Shown here one piece after another: positions 22,002 through 32,019 of a DNA stretch of 64,000 nucleotides. Below the pieces are notes generated by a model, which made no database searches, was not told where the DNA came from, and was given only the letters and a program-made list of their open reading frames with translations. The stretch's first letter is position 1; each line of letters begins with the position of its first letter. Source of the DNA: Rhynchopus sp. YZ270_cl-10 (taxonomy: Eukaryota > Euglenozoa > Diplonemea > Diplonemida > Diplonemidae); contig OZ037883.1 of the NCBI GenBank assembly GCA_964035575.1, forward strand, positions 1,178,001-1,242,000, written 5' to 3'. A program made the translations under genes and the position numbers.

Positions 22002-23304
22002 GAACTTTCATACCAAAAACTTAAGGGGGATGGGGGGAGGAAAAAAAACGTTTGTGTCTCTCTCTGTTTGCAACAGTGATGTTGTTTTGACAGTCCAAAG
22101 AAAAAAGGAAAAAATGGGGGCGGGGTAGGCTATAAGGGGTTTGGGGGGGAAATGGAGTGGGGGGGTTGTTTAGAGATGAGAAGATTGATGCTATGCCACA
22201 CAGTTTGGTCACAAAGTTTGTGTGTCCATCTCATGATGCCTGCGTGTCAAACTTCCATTTTATTAAGATGACTAAGCACGAGAAGCTTAGGTTATTATAA
22301 ATTTTTTTCTTTTTCATTGAAGGTTGTGTGTGTGTTCCCTTCGGGCGCGCTTCATCTTTCCAAGCTTTTTTTTCTTTCAAGAAAGGGTGCATGTGTTGAC
22401 CCTCTCAAATACTTTCAATTATGTGAACTGAAAGTATATGAATCTAATTTTTCAGTGTCTGCGTCCCAGAGGCGTTTGCACTATCAACTTCATCTTTTTT
22501 TTTTTGACAGAAAGCCCCTTCCCTTTGGTGTGGTGCCCTTTTAGTGGTATTACCTGGGTGAGAGTCCGCCGGGTGGACTCAAGGGGGTCTGCCTAGGAGT
22601 CCGCCCTAAAGGGTCCGTCTTTTTTCGGGCAGACTCCACCGTGTGGATGAAGTACGGTGAGATTGTTTACCATTTTGTCTCAGTCTTTATTGGAGTGATT
22701 TTTTTTTTTTTATGCGCGGAGTTGTCGTGTGGAGGGTTTTCCTCAAAACCCTCCCGATCGAAATTGTTGTCCATTTTTCCTTTTTGGCACGTGGTTCTTG
22801 TGTTTTCTCTTTGATCGGAAAGTGGATGAGTTTAATTTTTGGCACATTTCTTCGCCCCCTCTTCTGAGAGCTTTCACGTGGTGTACACGACATCCGGTTT
22901 TGTGTGCGGAAAAACATTAAGGTTAGCTGAAAGCCAAGGAGTCGTACTGGTACTGAGGGGTACAGTGTAAAGCCAAGATGTTCCGTTGTACAGTAGGTCA
23001 AGTCCTTTATTGTTTCGGATGCACATTTTTTTGATACTTTTTTTTGGTTTTCCTGTTTTTAACCCTTTTTAAAAGGTAACTAATAACTTCGCATCGCCTT
23101 ATCTCTTTGGCGCATTCATGCAAAGTTTTAGATGAATCTAAGCACAATGAGAGGCTTATATTCAACATTTTCTCTTTTTTTTTAAAAGATGTGTGTGCAC
23201 AAGAGGTACATTCATCTTACACTTTTCTTTTATGTCTCTCTGGGGCTCGATAACCCGTAGAGAGTTGCAAGCATTTTTTTTGTTTTTATGTTTGGTACAT
23301 TTAG
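22002..23304. other. Intergenic region with hairpin repeats
   Basis: ACGAGAG hairpin at 22263-22305, TTCGAT/GCCTGCG repeat part at 22452-22506, a block of inverted repeats at 22560-22645 (GAGTCC with GGACTC; AGTCCGCCC with GGGCAGACT), another ACGAGAG-type piece at 23127-23165 and a GATGTGTGTGCAC hairpin at 23185-23222. No gene seen. Confidence 0.65.
22263..22305 (+). repeat. ACGAGAG-type hairpin repeat
   Basis: AAGATGACTAAGCACGAGAA is followed by GCTTAGGTTATTATAAA and a T tract. The stem CTAAGC with GCTTAG is intact. It lies 260 bp downstream of the 20353-22001 gene. Confidence 0.75.
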
Positions 23305-23404
23305 CATACATGTTGGTACGTACGTAAAACGCGCAAAAAACGCGCAAAAAACGTACTACGTTTTTTAAAAATAATATAAATAATGATTATTTAATATTAC
23401 CTAT

Positions 23405-23545
23405 TTTCCGCGTTTTTTTTATAGTGTGCGCGTTTTTGCCGCGTTTTTTTATTATTTTGCGCGTTTTTGCCGCGTTTTTTCATTATTTTGCGCGTTTTTG
23501 CCGCGTTTTTCCATTATTTTGCGCGTTTTTACCGCGTTTTTCCAT
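23405..23545. repeat. Subterminal array of GCGCGTTTTTGCCGCG units
   Basis: Four tandem units of about 36 bp, each GCGCGTTTTTGCCGCG plus TTTTTCATTATTTT. The motif extends the terminal inverted repeat inward. A related but less regular set lies at 30050-30200 near the other end. Such arrays are typical candidates for transposase binding; that role is inferred. Confidence 0.8.
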
Positions 23546-23628
23546 TGTTCCTCGAACAATTCCTGGTTTTGGGTGGGCTAAGAACATGAGGGACACTTCG
23601 CAAGTTCAGCCCACATCTCTTCCGTGTC

Positions 23629-23814
23629 GTGCGTCTTGAAGTGATCAACGAGGTCCTTGACACTGGTACAAGTTCTACTCCCGTAGACGCTAGCTTCATG
23701 AGAATAGAAGCCAGTGATGGCGAGCCTCAGGCTTATTCCTTACTCTGGGGCATTTTTGAGACCGAGAGGGCGCACCAGGCCGCGTTCCGGAGGTGTTATG
23801 AGGGGGTTTCTTAG
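23629..23814 (+). CDS. Exon-like open frame inside the 6.9-kb element
   Basis: A 61-residue frame, possibly starting further upstream, with ordinary amino-acid composition (INEVLDTGTSSTPVDASFM, LLWGIFETERAHQAAF) and codon use unlike the surrounding AT-rich DNA. I do not recognise it. It could be a remnant of the element's own gene or a captured host exon. A second such stretch lies at about 25386-25601. Confidence 0.3.
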   Translation: MRLEVINEVLDTGTSSTPVDASFMRIEASDGEPQAYSLLWGIFETERAHQAAFRRCYEGVS

Positions 23815-23849
23815 AAAACTTGTTCTCTACACTAACACCACACTGGCAC

Positions 23850-24310
23850 CGTACTCATTTTAACAAAAAACCAAGAACTTGCCCATTTCTGCAAATTGAC
23901 CCCACCACAGAACGGACGGATTTCAGAAATGCAAATGCCGGTGTTTTCGGGCATTTTCATGTTTCAGCATCAGGGAGAGAAAATCTGGGTTGTGGGATTT
24001 ACCCTTGCCCCTTTACCTTACACTCATTTTAACAAAAACCAAGAACTTGGCCATTTCGGCAAATTGACCCCACCAGATTCCGGAAATGCCAATGCCGGAG
24101 TATGTTTTGGGGCTGAAAAAAATTCAGGGGAAAATTTATTTGAGCAGCAATTTTTGGCCGAAAATGGGCCCCACGTATAAGTGACCGGGCTCATATTTTC
24201 AAAAATTTAAGTGGTCAAAAAATTGTCCAATTTTCGAGATTGACCCCACCACTGCACGGGTGGATCCAAAAAATGCAAATAAGGGCGTTTTTGGCACAAA
24301 ATAAATCTGC
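23850..24310. repeat. Degenerate tandem repeats, 150-200 bp
   Basis: At least three diverged units share CATTTTAACAAAAA, CCAAGAACTTG, AAATTGACCCCACCA and AAATGC.AATG. Open frames here are incidental. Confidence 0.6.
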
Positions 24311-24971
24311 CAAAAAAAAATTGTGTCCCAGATTGGATTTTGGACCCCCCGGACCCCATATTTAGAAATAGCCCTGGTTACTAGCCCTGGCGGCACGTGT
24401 TGTTCTGTGTGGGCTAGCCGGGTCTTGCGATCCGACTGGTGCCTCTTTTACTCGTTGTTTCTGGGTCAAAACTGGGGCGACGGTGCATTTTTTGGGTCCT
24501 CTAGGTGGTATGGTTTTCGGGGACTTCTGCGGTTCTGAGAATCAAAATCGGAAAAAATCGCATTTGTTAGGCTGTGACCGTCCCCCCTGTTTCACGCATT
24601 TTCCTTGGTGTGCGTGTTGTGGGGTGTGCTGTGGATATGAAGGGACCCACGCTCCTGGAACTCCACCCGTAGAAATAATCCACAACACGCCCAGCACTCT
24701 GCTCTTCTGCAGGTATGCGAAAACGCTCTTCGTAGAATACCACAACCACTGGGACGCCTGCATCTGAAACGTTCAAGAAGGGGGTCTGTCGTCCTCAGAC
24801 TCCTCTTCGTCGACTCGTCGTCCATGGGCCTGGACCGGAATTTCCAGCACACTTTAGCCTTCTAATCTAAAGCAATTACTTGTTCTTGTTGTTGTTGTTT
24901 TCCATACAGGTATACAGGTACACAGGTAAAAACCCGTTAAAATTGTGTATAATATCAGTCCTATTCGTGGT

Positions 24972-25080
24972 CATTTACCCCCCCCCCCCCCCCTTATTTT
25001 ACCCCCTTTTTCAGAAAAAAACGGTTCAGGCCAAAATAACATGGTAATTTACCCCCCCCCCCCTTATAATACCCTGTTGT
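24972..25080. repeat. Poly-C blocks with flanking TTA
   Basis: Runs of 13-16 C at 24972 and 25052, and again at 25766-25784, each preceded by TTTA or AATTTA and followed by TTA. The last block directly abuts the left end of the nested transposon. Confidence 0.7.
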
Positions 25081-25120
25081 GGCTGGTACTTTACCCCCCT
25101 GGGGGGGTAAAGTACCAGCC
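25081..25120. repeat. Perfect 19-bp palindrome with 2-nt spacer
   Basis: GGCTGGTACTTTACCCCCC is followed by two bases and its exact reverse complement. Such a palindrome can extrude as a cruciform and is usually unstable, so it is probably recent or functional. Confidence 0.85.
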
Positions 25121-25152
25121 ACCAGGCAAATTTTGGGTAATTATCACCGCGA

Positions 25153-25243
25153 CACGCCAGGTGGTGTTTTGTCACGAGTGATCTTAACCCACGAGCGAAG
25201 CGAGGGGGTTCAGGGAACGAGTGGCAAAACACCACCTGGCGTG
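25153..25243. mobile_element. Small palindromic insertion, CACGCCAGGTGG ends
   Basis: CACGCCAGGTGGTGTTTTG and its exact complement bound 91 bp; the interior ACGAGTG and ACGAGTGGC continue the symmetry imperfectly. The flank GTAATTATCACC / GTAATTATGGGG suggests insertion near TAATTAT. No coding capacity. Confidence 0.6.
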
Positions 25244-25787
25244 TAATTATGGGGTGATAGTTTCACATAATGCAGCGCATACCTGTTTTGTTTTATGGTT
25301 TGCTGGGAGGGGCTGATGTGTTCAGCGGGTCGTACATCCGGAGACTGTAGGACTCGTCTGATTTGAAGCTGGAGACAAGCTCGAAATGAGGAAAGGGGTA
25401 AAGTGCAAAGAATCCTTCACCCTGTTTTGCATCGCGTGTGCAGGTAGATGGGTGCAGGGTACGTTTGTGCTGCGTGGGCGATACGTTTGGGACACCTCAC
25501 AGAATCTGAGGCAACATCGTCATCCCTCGTCATCCCTGACCAGTCATGGTTCAGGCACGGGCAGAAAGATGATGTGGATGATGTGGATCCATGATTCATG
25601 ACTGCTTGCGATGTCGCAAGGAGGCGAGGAATTTTTTTCAGACGATACATTTGTCATGAGAGCATGTGTTGTCACACTGTGTTGTGCAAAATTTTACCCC
25701 ACCGTGTATGAAAAAGTCCCCCCTTCCCACCCAAAAACGTGACCAAACCCATAACATGGTAATTTACCCCCCCCCCCCCCCCCCTTA

Positions 25788-26315
25788 CACGGTGCGGTAG
25801 TCATCAAAATGACAACCTCAAGGACCTGTCAAAGGACAACCCTCGGTGCGAGACAACCCCTAGGTTGTCAGTGACAACCTAGGGGTTGTCAAATGACAAC
25901 CTGAGGTTGTCAAATGACAACCTATAGGTTGTCATTTGACAACCTTATGCATGTGAAATGCCTTGCAACAGCCATTTTTATTGGAAATGTGGGAGGTTGG
26001 GGGGTTGGGAGGTTGGTGGTTACCTGTTTGATTGTTGATTGTTGTTTGCTGTCTCTGCACTGTAAAAATTTATTTAAAAAAAAAGGAGGAGATGGGGGGG
26101 TGATTTCTGTTTTTGTTGATTTCATGATGATTTGGGTCCCTCACCCCCTTTGTAAAAATCCCGCCCATACACATATGCAGGAGTCAAGTGACTGACGTGT
26201 CTGACTAGTGCCATTGAACACTCTCTTCGGAGTCCTCTTTGGTTGCCTCTGTGTCACTGGCCTCAGCAAGAGCCTCCTCAGGAACTTCGTCCTCCCCAAA
26301 CACGGACATCCATGA
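25788..26315. repeat. Left terminal inverted repeat of the CACGGTG transposon
   Basis: Matches 29229-29731 in reverse complement. It includes an inverted copy of the last ~44 codons of the downstream gene (28428-29360), with about 18 bp missing here. GACAACC units cluster at 25810-25945. Confidence 0.85.
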
Positions 26316-26338
26316 CAGGACAAAAAAAAAAAAAAATA

Positions 26339-28195
26339 ATGGGAATTGATCATGAAACAGTGCGGGTGGTGGGGAACATCATAGGTCGCAACAGAGTCCA
26401 GCTAGGACTGTCGATGCGTGACTGCGAAGAGATCGGAAAATTGGTGAAAGCTGAGACCGGGGCGTCAATGGGCCTAGCGTACAAGACGTTGCAGCAGCGG
26501 GAGAAGCCGTTTAAGGATAAGGCAGAGGCTCAGGTAGGTGATGTGCAGAAATCGCTCTCTTTGCTTCTGAAGTATTTCCCCCTGCGACTGGGCGGTGACT
26601 TCCCGACCATTATCATCACGTGGGATGGGTATTCACCGTACAGTGCCTTCAGGTCCCAACTTGCACGGAAGAGGCTTGCAGTTGCTGCGACGAACGGGCT
26701 TGAAGCGACAAACTTTTTGACGGTCGCTGACAAAAAAAAATCCACCTTCCACGACTGGTGGGTTTTTACCTTTCTGCCACAGCTCTCAAACGTTCAAGAG
26801 CGCATCCTCAGGAAGGGAGGCTTCGAATTTTCCCTCCTGTACTACAAAATCGGGGGAGATCATGCCGAGTTGGCAAGTCTCTTCAAAGGTGTCGGCCCCG
26901 GGGGACATAGAAGTGCGTTCTGTGCGACCGACCTGGACGACAGATTGTCTGCCCTGCACAACTGCACCCGCTTGAGCCTTCAAGAAATGGACGCCCGTGG
27001 ATTCGAGTGCAGCATTGCCGGGCGATTCGAGCAACCTTGTTACACGCTAACTCCGATGCTGCATGATACCAAGGGGGTGATGCGTTTGCTCATTAAAACC
27101 ATACCGGGTGCCCGCGACGTAGAAACAAAGATCCTTGGTAAGCAGGACGGCAATATGACAGGCACGCAGTCACGAACTATCCTACGCAGCCTCATTCAGG
27201 AAAATGAGGGGAGCAAACTAATATTGTGCCAGGCCATGCAGGGCCTTTACTACTTTCGGTATAGTGACATACCAGTGAGGTTCTTCCACACACCAAACCC
27301 AAACCCGAACGAGTCGAGGCCATACGCAAAAGATTACTTGTTCGCATTACTGTGTTACCACCTTACCGTGTATTTGCTTGAATGGGCGAATCCAGGGGTT
27401 ACGAAAAGCACGTACATGCACTCAGTCGAACATTGGTTCGATGAAGAAGACGCACACAGAGTGACCGTGTCGGACGAACTGTTCGAGCATGCCAATGGGG
27501 AGAGGAAGCGTTGGACGGCATGCACCTCCCCAAATACAATGGAACGCGATTTCTTGGCATTCGAAATTGAAACTAAACATGGAGTGCCGATGTCACCACT
27601 GGGCCCCCTAACGGACGCGCTTCCCGCACTTTGGGAGTTTGATACGTTGTGGCTGTGCAAATGCATAACAGTAGTAGATGAGACTTGGAAAACCGCGTGC
27701 ACTAACTTGGTGCAGCGACTGCAACGTGCTGGACTGGGAAAACACATAAAACGCCGAACAGGGTGGGGGCAAAAATTCTTGTCCAACCCTGATGATGAGG
27801 GTAGGGTGAAGAAGATTTGCGTGTGTAAGGAGCCATCATGGAGGGTACCCCCTGTTGTGGAAAGCAAATCAGAACCAGAACCAGAATCAGAATCAGAGGA
27901 TGCGGGCGAAGGCTATATATGCACCATCTGTACCAGACTTGGAACACAAACAAATTTCAATACCGCGCACAAGCTCTATTGTCACTACGACGCAAATCAC
28001 CGCCCTTCAATTACTTGTGCATGCAGGCAGGAATGCCCCATATGCGAACGCAATGTTTCCAAGCGAGGTTTTAGCCAGCATCTTTTGTGTAATCACTCAG
28101 AGGATATTTCCAAGAAACATTGTCCCATTTGTATGGACGTGTTTTCCTCACCGAGAGCCGTAGAAAATCATATGTACAACATGCACGGAGAGTAG
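26339..28195 (+). CDS. Probable DDE-type transposase with C-terminal zinc fingers
   Basis: A 618-residue protein starting at the first Met outside the inverted repeat. Motifs that fit an RNase H-fold transposase: IIITWDGYSP (Asp96) and YKIGGDHAELASLFKGV (Asp174), followed by a Cys-containing loop, HRSAFCATDLDD; the third acidic residue is not certain. The C-terminus (about 555-618) has CTICTRLG, CPICERNV...HLLCNH and CPICMDVF...HMYNMH, so zinc fingers for DNA binding. The second-Asp region loosely resembles RAG1/Transib proteins, and the element ends fit the CACnnTG pattern of that group, but this is only a suggestion. An acidic linker (EPEPESESED) precedes the fingers. Likely role: cutting and joining at the CACGGTG ends in the nucleus. 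Confidence 0.6.
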   Translation: MGIDHETVRVVGNIIGRNRVQLGLSMRDCEEIGKLVKAETGASMGLAYKTLQQREKPFKDKAEAQVGDVQKSLSLLLKYFPLRLGGDFPTIIITWDGYSPYSAFRSQLARKRLAVAATNGLEATNFLTVADKKKSTFHDWWVFTFLPQLSNVQERILRKGGFEFSLLYYKIGGDHAELASLFKGVGPGGHRSAFCATDLDDRLSALHNCTRLSLQEMDARGFECSIAGRFEQPCYTLTPMLHDTKGVMRLLIKTIPGARDVETKILGKQDGNMTGTQSRTILRSLIQENEGSKLILCQAMQGLYYFRYSDIPVRFFHTPNPNPNESRPYAKDYLFALLCYHLTVYLLEWANPGVTKSTYMHSVEHWFDEEDAHRVTVSDELFEHANGERKRWTACTSPNTMERDFLAFEIETKHGVPMSPLGPLTDALPALWEFDTLWLCKCITVVDETWKTACTNLVQRLQRAGLGKHIKRRTGWGQKFLSNPDDEGRVKKICVCKEPSWRVPPVVESKSEPEPESESEDAGEGYICTICTRLGTQTNFNTAHKLYCHYDANHRPSITCACRQECPICERNVSKRGFSQHLLCNHSEDISKKHCPICMDVFSSPRAVENHMYNMHGE

Positions 28196-28427
28196 TAGCC
28201 TGTTTACATTTTGTTGTTGTTGTTGTATTTTTTGTTTGTTCAGTGTTGCCACTCTAGAATGTGCTCCACTATTTGTTTGTTTGTTTGTTTGTTTGTTTAC
28301 CGCGAATCTATACAAAGGAATGAATCCCCCTCCCCCCCCCCCCCCCCATAGCACTCGTTTTTGTTCCATCGCAATCCCATTAGTCGCACCCTCTTTCCAG
28401 GATCCAAAAACCACACCACATCATATC
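28196..28427. other. Spacer between the two transposon genes
   Basis: Contains GTT and GTTT microsatellites, an inverted fragment of the GGTGGCTACACTAA repeat family (28240-28275), a poly-C tract (28333-28348) and a pyrimidine-AG site (CTCTTTCCAG at 28391-28400) 27 nt before the second start codon. Confidence 0.7.
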
Positions 28428-29360
28428 ATGACAAGCAAGCAGACGACGATTGCAAACGACTTTTGTACTGTTTATGTGTACAAAGCGAAGAACCCCGCCG
28501 GTGCAACCCCCTTAAGTCACCCTGCACTGAGGGCCTTGATTTCGAAATGTTTCAAGGTGGACTTCAAGTCCAATGATGGCTCAGTGGCAGCTGAACTTGG
28601 CAAAAAATTCACCATCACACAGGCGAAGAACAGGGCAGAGGCTGATGCTGCCAAAGGTGTGTACAGCCTCCGCATCTCAGGGAACGGAGGGGCAGTGAAG
28701 GAGACTGTGTTTGGCGGACTCGTGCTGCGGAAGTTGCCTGGGATATCGGACGCCGCAAAGAAGACGGAGGCGTACAAGCGTCTGGCGCTTGTAGTTCGGG
28801 AAGGGGCGTCGCTGGGGGACATGGACATGGCGTGCTTGTACACGTCCATTGTCAACGAGGGAACAGGGACAGCGGCGGCCAAGGGGGTCATCAAAAGAGG
28901 CCCCCGCGCTTCCGTATGGCCTATCATCACGGTGATGGGGGAAAAGATGACACCGGGTGGAAAAGTGCACCGAATTTTTATTGAAAACGGTTGCACCGTG
29001 TTTTGCACCGACCCGACGCTGCAGGGTCACAAGCTGAGCTTTGCGTTGAAGCGGGAGCGCCTTGCCATCGGGGCCAGCATCGGGGTGGTCGACGGTACGT
29101 ATGATGTCCCCAGCACTCTGTCCCTTGATTCGACGAGGGAGACTTCCGTGATGGTGCAGGTGGGAATTACTCGTGTGGACATACCCGTGGGGGCCCCCAA
29201 CGCACTCTCTGTGAAAATGGACGGGGCATCATGGATGTCCGTGTTTGGGGAGGACGAAGTTCCTGAGGAGGCTCCTGAGGATCCTGAGGAGACTCTTGCT
29301 GAGGCCAGTGACACAGAGGCAAACAAGGAGGACTCCGAAGAGAGTGTTCAATGGCACTAG
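28428..29360 (+). CDS. Second protein of the CACGGTG transposon, unknown function
   Basis: A 310-residue protein. No family recognised. It is soluble in appearance, with alternating beta-rich segments (KLSFALKRERLAIGASIGVV, VMVQVGITRVDIPV) and an acidic C-terminal tail (EEAPEDPEETLAEASDTEA) with EEAPEDPEE-type repeats. The last 44 codons lie inside the right terminal inverted repeat. It may be an accessory transposition factor, a DNA-binding partner or a capsule-free cargo gene; nothing in the sequence decides this. The start chosen, ATCATGACAAGC, follows an AG acceptor-like site by 27 nt. Confidence 0.65.
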   Translation: MTSKQTTIANDFCTVYVYKAKNPAGATPLSHPALRALISKCFKVDFKSNDGSVAAELGKKFTITQAKNRAEADAAKGVYSLRISGNGGAVKETVFGGLVLRKLPGISDAAKKTEAYKRLALVVREGASLGDMDMACLYTSIVNEGTGTAAAKGVIKRGPRASVWPIITVMGEKMTPGGKVHRIFIENGCTVFCTDPTLQGHKLSFALKRERLAIGASIGVVDGTYDVPSTLSLDSTRETSVMVQVGITRVDIPVGAPNALSVKMDGASWMSVFGEDEVPEEAPEDPEETLAEASDTEANKEDSEESVQWH

Positions 29361-29731
29361 TCAGGCACGTCAGTCACTTGACCCCTGCATATGTGTATGG
29401 GCGGGATTTTTACAAAGGGGGTGAGGGACCCAAATCATCATGAAATCAACAAAAACAGAAATCACCCCCCCATCTCCTCCTTTTTTTTTAAATAAATTTT
29501 TACAGTGCATGGACATTCAACAATCAACAATCAAACAGGTAACCACCAACCTCCCAACCCCCCAACCTCCCACATTTCCAATAAAAATGGCTGTTGCAAG
29601 GCATTTCACATGCATAAGGTTGTCATTTGACAACCCCTAGGTTGTCACTGACAACCTATAGGGTTGTCATAATTATGACATGTCATTGAGGTTGTCATTT
29701 AGGTTGTCATTTTGCTGACTACCGCACCGTG
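29229..29731. repeat. Right terminal inverted repeat of the CACGGTG transposon
   Basis: Reverse complement of 25788-26315. Its inner part is coding (end of the 28428-29360 gene); its outer part has GGTTGTC units at 29620-29715. Confidence 0.85.
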
Positions 29732-29750
29732 TAGGACTGATTATGAAAGT

Positions 29751-29923
29751 GTACCTGTACCTGTGTACCTGTGTACCTGTGTACCTGTGTACCTGTGTAC
29801 CTGTGTACCTGTGTACCTGTGTACCTGTGTACCTGTGTACCTGTGTACCTGTGTACCTGTGTACCTGTGTACCTGTGTACCTGTGTACCTGTGTACCTGT
29901 GTACCTGTGTACCTGTGTACCTG
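29751..29923. repeat. (GTGTACCT)n octanucleotide satellite
   Basis: About 21 copies of an 8-bp unit, immediately right of the nested transposon and still inside the 6.9-kb element. It is followed by degenerate GGTACCTGG repeats to about 29985. Frames rich in V, P, Y, L, C, T or G, T, Q, V, H, R, Y are repeat artefacts. Confidence 0.97.
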
Positions 29924-30212
29924 GGGCAGGTACCTGGGTACCTGGGCCGAAAACACCAGCACCCAGGTGCCTGGGTGCCCAGACACACCACTGTACCACC
30001 CAGAAAAGGAATATAAAAAATAATAAAAAATAATAAAAATAATATTTTTGCCGTGTTTTTGGTACGTTTTCTACGTGAAAGGTACGTTTTTGGTACGTTT
30101 TTTGCGCGTTTTTGTTACGTTTTTGTGACGTTTTTTATTAAAAAATATTATTTATTATTTTGCGCGTTTTTTTATTATTTTTGCGCGTTTTACGTACGTA
30201 CCAACATGTATG

Positions 30213-32019
30213 ATTTAGCGCACCCTAAGATACCTTCTATTCAGTAGAATAGAAAGTATTTGAAATATTTTTCATTTTTTTTTTTTGTTGCAGGAGAGAC
30301 GTCTATTTAGCCCCACCCCCTCATCTGATTCCACTGAGTATAGGGGGGGAGGGATACATCGTTCATTGGTTTCATGAACAGGGTTTTTGCGGGCTGTCTA
30401 ACCCATTCCCCCACACACCCCCCTTCCCCTTCCTTTCATCGAGTCACAGAAGTCATAAGGGTTTAGCGTATAGTGTGTGACCAGTCGGGTGCATGCGTCT
30501 GTTCTAAGTACTTTTTTAAGGTGAGTAAGCACGAAGCTTAGGTTCATCTTCGCGCTTTTCTTTGGAATAGAAGCGTAGTGTGTACAGCGAAGAACACATT
30601 TGCTTATCTTTTTTTTTTGAAAAAAAAGGTAGGCTTCGGTCGAGAAAACAGATGTTTCCGTTGGTGGAAAGTGATTGTCGACACAACAATAAAGGTACCA
30701 AGCTTCCGGCCGACATTGAGTACAGATCTTTATTACCAGTAGGTGTAAAGTGATTGTCGATACAACAAAAGAAAGTTTCTTTTTGTGTGACAATAAAGCA
30801 TGAGAGAACGAAAATGTCACGACAGTCCTCTTATTGCTCGTCTTACAAAATAAATAGTAGATAGTGGGAGCACACTCTAGGGTGGCTACACTAATACAAC
30901 CAAGTTTTCAAAATAAAAACTTTCCTTTCATCTTATATTACGGTACATTAGATCAAGAGCCACTGACCATAGTGCTTATGAGCCCTTGTAGTCGCTCCAG
31001 AATCTAATAAATTTGGTATGCTGGTCCAACGACTTTACCGTGTGTTCTCATGCTCCTCCCAGGTCTGTTTTTGGCGAGATCTTAATGGTACCGTGATATT
31101 ACATTTTCTCTTCTTTTCCTCTCTATGACTCGTCCTCGATATATTATTTATGTTCTAAACAAAAGCGTTCCCTTACAGATGATATGCAAGACAGGCCCAC
31201 AAAAAAAAACCAACCGATTTCTCTAGAAGAAATATATCAACAAAGTGTAGCAATTATTTATCCATTTCCCCCCCCCCCCCCCCCCCCTTCTCCCCTCGTC
31301 TGCAAAGCTGAAATCTCCCCCTCCCGGAGACGGATAGTGAACAACAGCTTGGTTCGGGGTGGAGGTTTTCAGGAGTTTTCCGTTGTCAATGTGTGGTTTT
31401 TTTTGGCATTACTTCTCTTGTTTCACCCTCTGTCGTGCAGCTTTCTCAAGGACGTCGGATTGGCCTCTGTTGCATGCAGCAATTCCCTGTGACTGCAGGT
31501 CGTGTGCACCCAGACTGCATGACTGCATGACTTCGCTCGTTTTTTTCCCAAACCGCGTCCAAACTTTGGTGGCCACCTGCCCTCGTGTCCCCCGAGTTCT
31601 TCTATTTTGGTGTCGTTGAAGTCGGCATGAATATGTTTGCTCCTCTGTCTTGGTCTGTGTCGCAGATTCATCGTTGCGTTAAAATTTTTTTTTCGTAAAT
31701 GCCCGTCACGGCTATGCCAAGATCAAATATTTGGTCGTTGAGAGTCACCACTTCCCGTCTCATTCTCCGAATTCCGACCAGGTTGGAACGCCAGCACCTC
31801 CGAAGGCACTATTTGGCGGGAGGCGAAATGACTGAAAATCACTCAAATTGCAGGCAATTCCACGCACGATCCCACACTGATTCGGTTGTCATGACGAGTG
31901 ACCACTTGTCACATATTTCATTTTGTCATTTGCCAGCTGGGCCTCGTACGCTTCATCTACCCCCCCTACTATCTGCCCTAACTCCCCTATCACATCATCA
32001 CTCAGGTTTTTTATACAAA
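30213..32019. other. Intergenic region with repeats
   Basis: TTCTATTC-AGTA-GAATAGAA hairpin at 30236-30256 (also near 58151), ACGAGAG-type hairpin at 30520-30552, GATTGTCGA.ACAACAA repeats at 30671 and 30752, GTGGCTACACTAATACAACC repeat at 30865-30918, poly-C at 31267-31286. C/T-rich DNA from 31900 leads into the next gene. No other gene seen. Confidence 0.65.

Larger units (their letters stand above)
25788..29731 (+). mobile_element. Two-gene DNA transposon with CACGGTG ends and ~500-bp inverted repeats
   Basis: Both ends read CACGGTGCGGTAGTCA (right end on the - strand). The inverted repeats span 25788-26315 and 29229-29731 and differ by small indels. Just inside are many GACAACC/GGTTGTC units in both orientations. 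Each end is preceded or followed by TA (25786-25787, 29732-29733), which could be a 2-bp target duplication or chance. Two + strand genes lie between: 26339-28195 (probable transposase) and 28428-29360 (unknown). Both frames are intact. A short derivative with the same ends lies at 60681-61032. Confidence 0.85.
23305..30212. mobile_element. 6.9-kb CATA-ended element with 6-bp target duplication, carrying a nested transposon
   Basis: Both ends read CATACATGTTGGTACGTACG (right end on the - strand), and the inverted repeat continues for about 35 bp into ACGCGC motifs. ATTTAG at 23299-23304 and 30213-30218 is an exact 6-bp duplication. A paralogous uninterrupted site exists at 58127-58190, confirming the boundaries. 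Inside: subterminal arrays of GCGCGTTTTTGCCGCG (23405-23545) and related motifs (30050-30200), degenerate 150-200-bp repeats, poly-C blocks, an 8-mer satellite and a complete second transposon (25788-29731). No transposase of its own is recognised; short exon-like frames exist (23629-23814). The superfamily is not assigned. Confidence 0.85.

Noticed and set aside
21440-24770. Similarity between ACGCTCTTTGTGCAATACCA (21470) and ACGCTCTTCGTAGAATACCA (24727)
   Set aside because: About 25 bp only, with unrelated flanks; could be a shared exon fragment but too short to call.
29673-30033. Frames of CVPVYL or RYTGTQ repeats
   Set aside because: Octamer satellite; not protein coding.
31699-32019. 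N-terminal extension of the membrane protein
   Set aside because: His/Ser/Arg-rich, leader-like composition, ending in a pyrimidine-AG site before a better start.
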